This document shows, one piece after another, positions 58,204-64,000 of a stretch of DNA of 64,000 nt. The notes beneath the pieces are model-generated. The model saw only the letters and a list, made by a program, of their open reading frames with translations, ran no database searches and was not told where the DNA came from. Source of the stretch: Roseiarcus sp963767245 (GTDB lineage Bacteria; Pseudomonadota; Alphaproteobacteria; Rhizobiales; Beijerinckiaceae); assembly GCA_963767245.1 (NCBI GenBank), contig CAVYDG010000001.1, positions 229,082 to 293,081 of the forward strand. Reading direction: 5' to 3'. The first letter of the stretch is position 1, and each line of letters begins with the position of its first letter. The position numbers were made by a program, and so were the translations under genes.

Positions 58204-59181
58204 TCAAGAGCGATCGCCAAACGGCTGCGTCGATGTTCGCCCTTTCTCTTCAATTGCGGCCACCGCCGATTGTCGTGATCGCGGCGAAGCGCGAATTCCG
58301 CGGCGATGGCTGATGACAAGCGCAAGCAAAGTCGCGAGGTAGGGCGCAATGTCCGTGAGCTGGTTGGGGAGGCCGCGGCTTTGCAGGTTCACCCCTATCG
58401 CGTCGGCGAGGCCGAAAAGCACACAGGCCGCTGCGGCGTAGAGCGGGTTGTTGCGGCCAAGCATGACCGCGACGACGGCGATCCAGCCCCTGCCCGCACT
58501 CATGTCCTCGGCAAACACGCTGACCGCACCGAGCGAAAGCTGCGCTCCCGCAAGACCCGTCAGCGCCCCGGCGACCAGCACAGTGACGATCCGGTAGCGG
58601 ACGACGTCGACGCCGAGCGCGGCCGCCGCCTCCGGTTGCTCGCCGACGCCGCGCAGCCGCAGTCCGAACGGCGTAAGGAACAGAACAACGCTGATCAGCG
58701 CGGTCAGCGCCCAGACAGCCCATGTCAACGCCGACTGGCGGGCAAACGCCCAGCCAAGCACTGGCACGCCGATGAGCGCCGTAATCGTGATTCTGCCAAG
58801 CCCGACGACGCTCGGATCGCTGAAGGTTCCGCTGACGCCGAAGACGACCCGCAGTAGATACGCCGTCAGCCCCAATGCGAGCAGGTTCATCCCGATGCCG
58901 ACGACGACCGGATCGCCGCGGAAAATCGTCGCGCCAAAGCCCAGGATCAGCGAAAAGATGGCCGCCCCGGCCATCGCGGCGGCGACGCCGACGAGCGCGC
59001 TGTTTCCGAAATAGCTGCCGACGATCGCGGCGAAAGCTCCGACGAGCATCTGGCCCTCGAGCGCGAGATTGAACACCCCGACCCGCCCGCACAAGACGCC
59101 CCCAAGCGCCGCGAGAAGAATCGGCGTGATCGCCTGCGCCGCGGATTGGAAGAGGAACGGGGTAAAGAGGCTCTCGATCAC
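58204..59181 (-). CDS. Nucleoside-type ABC transporter permease (NupQ/YufQ-like)
   Basis: A 325-residue membrane protein of the branched-chain/ribose permease family with about nine hydrophobic segments. GRVGVFNLALEGQMLVGAFAAIVGSYF is the hallmark of the BMP-associated permeases, and GLRLRGVGEQPEAAAALGVDVVRYR the coupling segment. The start overlaps the preceding gene by ATGA. Last gene of the importer operon. Confidence 0.87.
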   Translation of the reverse strand: MIESLFTPFLFQSAAQAITPILLAALGGVLCGRVGVFNLALEGQMLVGAFAAIVGSYFGNSALVGVAAAMAGAAIFSLILGFGATIFRGDPVVVGIGMNLLALGLTAYLLRVVFGVSGTFSDPSVVGLGRITITALIGVPVLGWAFARQSALTWAVWALTALISVVLFLTPFGLRLRGVGEQPEAAAALGVDVVRYRIVTVLVAGALTGLAGAQLSLGAVSVFAEDMSAGRGWIAVVAVMLGRNNPLYAAAACVLFGLADAIGVNLQSRGLPNQLTDIAPYLATLLALVISHRRGIRASPRSRQSAVAAIEEKGRTSTQPFGDRS

Positions 59182-60212
59182 ATCCGCCGCCGCAGTCCCT
59201 GCCGCATGGCGAGAAACAGAATCACGATCGCCTGCAGTACGAGAGTCAGCACCCGAGGCACCGAAGTCTCACGCTGCATAGCGAAGCCCCCGGTTTGCAG
59301 CGCGGCGAAGAAGACAGCAGCGACAATCGCCCCGACCGGCTCTCCACCAGCGAGCAACGCCGCCATCAACCCGGACCAGGTGTAGGCGGGCGTGATGAGC
59401 GCCCCGTCGATGAACCGGAATTGCGAGCCGAGCACCACAATCGCGCCCACGAGGCCGACGATCGCGCCGCTTGCGAACATGGTCCAAATGGCTTGACGTC
59501 CAAGCCGTATACCGCCGTATCTGGCGAAAGCCGGGTTCTTGCCCCGCATACGCAATTCGTAACCGGCGCTCGTTCGCCGGTCGACGAAAACGACGGCGAG
59601 CGCGATCGCAGCGATGAGGAGACTACCGACGTTCAGCGGCCCTGAGAGGACGTAGAGGCGCGCGCTCGGCGGGACCATGAGGGTTTGCGGCAGTCCGGTC
59701 GAAACGTCGCGAAGGGGAAACCGAGCGAGGTAGGACGTCACACCGACCGCAGGGTAACTCAGTAGGAGACTCGAGATTAGCATCGGGACTCCGTGCCTGA
59801 CCTCGCCCCAAGCGGCGAATGCGGCGTAGAGGCCGCCGCCGAACCCTGCAAGTATAAGTCCCGCAGCGGCGCCAAGCGCGCCGGGAGCCGAAAGGAACAG
59901 AGGCGCGAGCGCGCCGATAAGGCCACCGATGACGATTTGGCCGTCGCCGCCAAGGTTCACCATGCCGCCTCGCAATGGGACGGCGACGGCGAGCGTCATT
60001 CCTAGAAGCGGCGTCGCCCAATTGAGCGTGTCTGGCAGGGCCGCGGGTGAGAGCGAGCCCCTGACGATCTCGGCATAGGCGCTCAGCGGGTCGTGACCGG
60101 AGACAAGAATGAGCGCCGCCCCAGCCAATGCGGCAAAGCAGACCGCGAGCGCCACGCGGGGTATGCGCTGACGGTCGCGGCCCAGGTACAGCGTGCGGAT
60201 GAAGGCGGTCAT
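59178..60212 (-). CDS. Nucleoside-type ABC transporter permease (NupP/YufP-like)
   Basis: A 344-residue permease partner: LLGMTLAVAVPLRGGMVNLGGDGQIVIGGLIGALA near residue 75 and YELRMRGKNPAFARYGGIRLGR as coupling loop. It starts in an ATGA overlap with the ATPase gene and ends in one with the second permease. Confidence 0.87.
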   Translation of the reverse strand: MTAFIRTLYLGRDRQRIPRVALAVCFAALAGAALILVSGHDPLSAYAEIVRGSLSPAALPDTLNWATPLLGMTLAVAVPLRGGMVNLGGDGQIVIGGLIGALAPLFLSAPGALGAAAGLILAGFGGGLYAAFAAWGEVRHGVPMLISSLLLSYPAVGVTSYLARFPLRDVSTGLPQTLMVPPSARLYVLSGPLNVGSLLIAAIALAVVFVDRRTSAGYELRMRGKNPAFARYGGIRLGRQAIWTMFASGAIVGLVGAIVVLGSQFRFIDGALITPAYTWSGLMAALLAGGEPVGAIVAAVFFAALQTGGFAMQRETSVPRVLTLVLQAIVILFLAMRQGLRRRM

Positions 60213-61723
60213 GCGACTTCCATTGCTCGCCCCGCCATGAGCAATCCGACGCTCTGCTCGTCGGCCCTCTCCTGCGGGAGGTCCGCCAGGATACGCCCTT
60301 CGAACATGACCAGTACACGGTCGGACAGCGCAAGTATTTCACTCAACTCCGCTGACACCAGAAGAACCGCGCAGCCCCTGTCCCGTTCAGCGACAAGCAG
60401 CCCATGGATATGTTCCGTCGCGCCGACGTCCAGTCCTCGCGTCGGCTGCTCCGCAATCAGCGCCAGCGCTTCATGCGCGAGCTCGCGCGCAACCACGATC
60501 TTCTGCAGATTGCCGCCCGAAAGCGTTCCCACGTTCACGCGCTCATTTGCAATTCGAATGGCGAAGCGCCGAATGAGCGCGCGCGCCTGGTCCGCGAATG
60601 CCCCAGGATTGACGAAGAGCCCGCTTGCGAGCGGGGCCGTGCGATGGAATCCCATGGCAAGATTGTCAGCGGCCGTCGCCTCGAGCGCGGAGCCGACGGC
60701 AGCGCGATCCTCAGGGATATAGGCGAGGCCAGCGGCGCGGTGAGTCGCCACATCCGCCTCTGTCACGTCGCGCCCGCAGACCTCCACGTGGCCGCTGTCG
60801 GGATTGCGCAGGCCGACAAGCGCCTCGACCAGCTCGTTCTGGCCGTTGCCCGCAACGCCTGCGACACCGACAATCTCGCCGCTTCGCACGGTCAGGCTCA
60901 CACGGTCGACCACGCGCTTGCCGGAAGGTGACTCGATCATGACGTCTACGGCTTTGAGGAGTGCATCGCCGGGTTGCACCTGCCGCTTCTCAACCTTGAG
61001 ATTGACGTGGCGACCAGTCATCGCTCGCACGATCTCGCCTGCGTCGGTGTTGGCGGTGCGTAGGTTCGCGACGGTCCGGCCGTCACGGAGGATTGTGACC
61101 CGGTCGGTGATCGCGGTCACTTCATGGAGTTTGTGCGTCACAAACAGCACGGTTCGCCCGTCGGAGGCGAGGCGTTTTAGCACGGCGAACAGCGCGTCGC
61201 GCTCCGGCGGCGTCAGGACGGCGGTCGGCTCGTCGAGGATGAGGACGCGCGCGTGGCGATAGAGCGCCTTCAAAATCTCGACGCGCTGGCGCACACCGAC
61301 GGACAATTCACCCACCGTGGCGTCGGGGTCGACGGCCAGGCGATGGCGCTCGGCCAGCTCCGTGACTTGAGCCCGCGCCGCGCGGCGGTCGATGAACGGC
61401 CCGCGCGTAGGCTCTGCGCCGTAGACTATATTCTCCCACACGTTCAGAGAGGCAAAGAGCTTGAAGGACTGATGCACCATCCCCATGCCCGCGGCCATGG
61501 CATCGAGCGGTGAACGGAAGCGGACGGCCGCGTCGCGAACGCGAATTTCGCCCGCGTCCGGCGCCTGCAGGCCGAACAAGATGCTCATCAGCGTTGTCTT
61601 GCCGGCGCCATTCTCGCCCATTACTCCATGGATCTCGCCGCGATCCACTGAAAGGTCGACGCAGTCGTTTGCGACAAGCCCGCCATAGCGCTTGACGATA
61701 CCGATCGCTTCGATCTCGGGCAC
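60209..61723 (-). CDS. Nucleoside-type ABC transporter ATPase with two nucleotide-binding domains (NupO/YufO-like)
   Basis: A 504-residue fused ATPase as in sugar and nucleoside importers. The first domain has GENGAGKTTLMSILFGL, LSVGVRQRVEILKALYR and LILDEPTAVLTPPE; the second has GVAGNGQNELVEALVGL, LSGGNLQKIVVARELAHEALALIAEQPTRGLDVGA. As usual in this group the second Walker A is degenerate and the ATPase work falls to the first. Start GTG 61723, 18 bases after the binding-protein gene. Confidence 0.9.
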   Translation of the reverse strand: MPEIEAIGIVKRYGGLVANDCVDLSVDRGEIHGVMGENGAGKTTLMSILFGLQAPDAGEIRVRDAAVRFRSPLDAMAAGMGMVHQSFKLFASLNVWENIVYGAEPTRGPFIDRRAARAQVTELAERHRLAVDPDATVGELSVGVRQRVEILKALYRHARVLILDEPTAVLTPPERDALFAVLKRLASDGRTVLFVTHKLHEVTAITDRVTILRDGRTVANLRTANTDAGEIVRAMTGRHVNLKVEKRQVQPGDALLKAVDVMIESPSGKRVVDRVSLTVRSGEIVGVAGVAGNGQNELVEALVGLRNPDSGHVEVCGRDVTEADVATHRAAGLAYIPEDRAAVGSALEATAADNLAMGFHRTAPLASGLFVNPGAFADQARALIRRFAIRIANERVNVGTLSGGNLQKIVVARELAHEALALIAEQPTRGLDVGATEHIHGLLVAERDRGCAVLLVSAELSEILALSDRVLVMFEGRILADLPQERADEQSVGLLMAGRAMEVA

Positions 61724-61741
61724 GAGAACGGACGCGGGCTT

Positions 61742-62753
61742 CTACTTGGTCGTCATCGGGTCTGCAATCTTGATCGAACCGTTCACGATCTCATCTCGCA
61801 ACGCCTTTACCTTCGCGATAACATCGGGGTAATCAGCGATGGTGCACTTCGAAGCCTTAACGTCGGGATCGAGCGATGTCAGGGACATACCGCCTTCTTT
61901 CAGGCCGAGAGCCGCGATCGGCGGCTGCGACCCCGTCATGATGCCCTTAACCGCGAGTTCGATCGCGACGTCTGTCTTCTTCACGACATTGTCCATGACG
62001 GCCCCCGGCGCCTGCAAACACTGATTGACGTCCACGCCGAAGGCATTCACCCCGGAGGCGTCCTGCACGGCCTTGAAGATGCCACCGTTCGATCCCGCGC
62101 CTGCGGCCAGGATTTCGATCAGCGCCGTCCGCAACCATCGCAGCGCCGCGCTCCTGCCCGCGCGCAGGATCGGAGAAGGGGTTGTTGCCGCCGACCCAAA
62201 GAGTCGGCGAAATCACGACGTCCGGCTTGACGTGCTTGGCGCCTTCGATGAAGCCATCGGTGTAACGATGTAGAAATGGAATATCGAGAGCGCTGATTGC
62301 GCCGACCTTGCCGGTCTTCGTCGTTAGCGCAGCTTCGGCGCCGGTGAGAAAGCTCGCCTCGTATTCGCGGAACACTGAGCAGTGGATGTTCGGCTTCATT
62401 TTATCGAACGGGCAACTGTCGATCTGCAGAAATTTGACGCTCGGATAAGCAGTCGCGACGTCCGGCAGCATGTCGTTGAACTCGAAACCAATCGAGACCA
62501 CGACCTTGGCGCCCGCCTTGCCGGCCGCCTCGAGATTTTGGCGCTGCGTCGTAGGATCGGAGCTCTCGTAGGTTTTGGCCTGGCCGCCGAGCTCCTGGGC
62601 GACCCTCTCCGTGCCGACTTTCCCGAGCTTGAGGAAGTCATTGACGCCGATCGGGTTCGGCGAGACGTAGATGAACAGCGGCTTATCGTCGGCGAGGCTT
62701 GCGTTAGCGAAGAGCACAGCGAAGGGAAGGGCGAGAGCTGCGATAGTTTTCAT
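61742..62753 (-). pseudogene. BMP-family nucleoside-binding protein with a one-base frameshift
   Basis: ATG 62753 opens a signal peptide (MKTIAALALPFAVLFANASLA). The BMP/PnrA domain (ERVAQELGGQAKTYESSDPTTQRQNLEAAGKAGAKVVVSIGFEFND, YPSVKFLQIDSCPFDKMKPN, REYEASFLTGAEAAL, KVGAISALDIPFLHRYTDGFIEGAK) runs to VADGAD. One extra base at about 62117 shifts the frame; skipping it continues EILAAGAGSNGGIFKAVQDASGVNAFGVDVNQ to the stop at 61742. The corrected protein is 336 residues, a normal length. Probably intact in the organism. Confidence 0.86.
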
Positions 62754-62883
62754 GGGGTTTCGTCCTGCTGGCTGAAGCTGAAAAAGCGGGGAGCGCGGAG
62801 TGAGTCCTGCGCGGCCAGAAGCAACCGAGCGCGACGCAAGCCTCTGGTCTGGTTTCGGCCGCTGTCCATTTCTGAAGACTCCG

Positions 62884-63679
62884 TCAATACGGCGTGTCGC
62901 CGCCATCTGCGCTGATGGCCTGCCCCCGGATGATAATGGCGTCGTCGCTCAGGAGGAAGGATATCGTGCGCGCGACCTCGACCGGCTCGATGTGTCGGAC
63001 CAGCTGCGAACTGATGAGCTGCGGAAAAACGTCCTCGGGGGTCTCGCCGGCGAGCTTGCCATAAGCGACCGCGACCTCCCGCAGCATGTCGGTCGCCACG
63101 CCTCCCGGGCAGACGCAATTGACGTTGATGTCGTGCGGGGCGAGCGTCGCGGAGAGCACTCGGGTCATATTGATGAGCGCCGCCTTGCTGGCGCTATAGG
63201 CCAGGGACTCGATATGCCCTTTCTTTCCGGCCTCGGAAGCGACGCTAACGATCGCGCCGCGCGCGCCTGAATTCGATCATCGACCGCGCAACCAGCCGCG
63301 AAGCCTCATAGGCTCCGAACAGGTTGATCCGGAAGATTTGCTCCCAATCCATCCAGGCCGTTTCGAGGGGGTCGGCGTGTATGACGATCGCGCCGCAATT
63401 GACCAAGCCGTCGAGCGGGCCGAGCTTCGCCTCGGCCGCCGCGACGGCAGCCGCGATCGATGCCGGTTCGGCAAGGTCCAAGCGGACGGCGAACGCATCC
63501 CCGCCGATTGCGGCGCGGGCGGCTTCGACCGCATCCGTTCGAATGTCGGCTAGCGCGACGCTCGCGCCTTCGGCGGTCAGTTGCTCGGCGGTTGCGCGGC
63601 CCACGCCGCCGGCGGCGCCGGTAACCAGGATGCGCCGTCGCTCGTGACGCCTCGACGCGGAAACCTTCCGAACCGGCAA
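62884..63679 (-). pseudogene. Short-chain dehydrogenase/reductase with a one-base frameshift
   Basis: The N-terminal part has the NAD(P)-binding ILVTGAAGGVGRATAEQL and the LVNCGAIV strand. At 63268 one extra base ends the frame after MIEFRRARRDR; removing it restores FGARGAIVSVASEAGKKGHIESLAYSASKAALINMTRVLSATLAPHDINVNCVCPGGVATDML. That restored text contains the catalytic Ser-Tyr-x3-Lys (SVASEAG, YSASK). The corrected length is 264 residues. Start TTG 63679 is weakly supported. It lies upstream of the importer genes on the same strand; a role on the ribose or a related sugar alcohol is inference. Confidence 0.84.
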
Positions 63680-64000
63680 CGGCGCGTGAGTTGGACGAGT
63701 GAGGAACTGGCCGATTGGATTCCCCTCAGGTCACTGGAAATCGAATGCTAGACGAGGTCCATTGGCGGCTCAAGAGCGCTCGACACCGTTGGGCCCCGGC
63801 AAGAGTTGACGCAAGCTGCCGTTCTGACGGACTATGAACACGACTGACTTGGGAGAGTGCTACACCTCAAGGTTTACCGCGGCGCCTTATGAGGCGCGGC
63901 CCACTTCCCCCGCGTTAGGGCTGCGGCATCTCATCCGACGCGCGTTGCAGGATCGCGGACGTGGGCGGGTGCGGCGACAAATTTGTCTGCGGCCGGGGGC
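63680..64000. other. Window end, possible start of an unidentified gene
   Basis: From ATG 63834 on the plus strand a frame (MNTTDLGECYTSRFTAAPYEARP) stays open to the window edge. It has no recognisable family pattern and only a weak ribosome binding site. Otherwise I see nothing in this stretch. Confidence 0.2.

Overview
The window is a GC-rich (roughly 65%) chromosomal segment of an alphaproteobacterium, most likely of the order Hyphomicrobiales (Rhizobiales). Evidence: a groESL operon under a textbook CIRCE operator, a CpdR-type response regulator, the leuS-lptE gene pair, a divergent argH/tlpA pair, a DUF2852 gene, an MmgR/alpha-r8-like small RNA beside an inositol-monophosphatase-family gene, and REP-like palindromes of a kind common in that order. 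I cannot place the genus from sequence alone.

Layout. 1-1.4 kb: groEL (cut by the window edge) and groES with promoter and CIRCE. 1.8-3.5 kb: two related secreted low-complexity proteins. 3.6-7.8 kb: a PheC-like periplasmic protein, cpdR, an N-formylglutamate amidohydrolase-like gene, the predicted small RNA, a frameshifted hisN/suhB-family phosphatase and a ParB-like protein. 8-19.5 kb: leuS-lptE, then a complete peptide-type ABC importer (two permeases, two ATPases, binding protein) with a DUF2852 gene in its middle, an amidase and a lytic transglycosylase. 19.5-28.7 kb: a large membrane protein carrying an in-frame palindromic repeat, ackA, a frameshifted Orn/Lys/Arg decarboxylase, GNAT and OsmC proteins, and a membrane/ferredoxin/adenylate-cyclase fusion.

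28.8-45.5 kb is rich in insertion sequences. A hybrid histidine kinase has an IS directly upstream of its ribosome binding site, and the transposase frame reads into the kinase. Then come an Ntn-type acylase, a frameshifted PEP-CTERM protein, and two almost identical IS1182-family copies in the same orientation. Between them lie a zinc/manganese ABC importer with its Fur-family regulator, an IS110-family element inserted in a REP palindrome, and an IS1380 element. The IS110 element has a 177-base leader that folds like a bridge RNA; its predicted guide segments match the interrupted REP target and the element's right end. I regard this as the most interesting object in the window.

45.6-64 kb: an AraC-type regulator, argH/tlpA, a decayed prophage or island (truncated EAL gene, tyrosine integrase, small genes, terminase fragment, IS21 remnant) whose IS21 end has fused into a cyclase-TPR gene, and last a nucleoside-type importer (BMP-family binding protein, ATPase, two permeases) with a convergent nucleoside hydrolase and an SDR dehydrogenase.

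Five otherwise well-conserved genes are each exactly one base too long. This looks more like a systematic sequence error than independent gene decay, and the reader should treat those five as probably intact in the organism.
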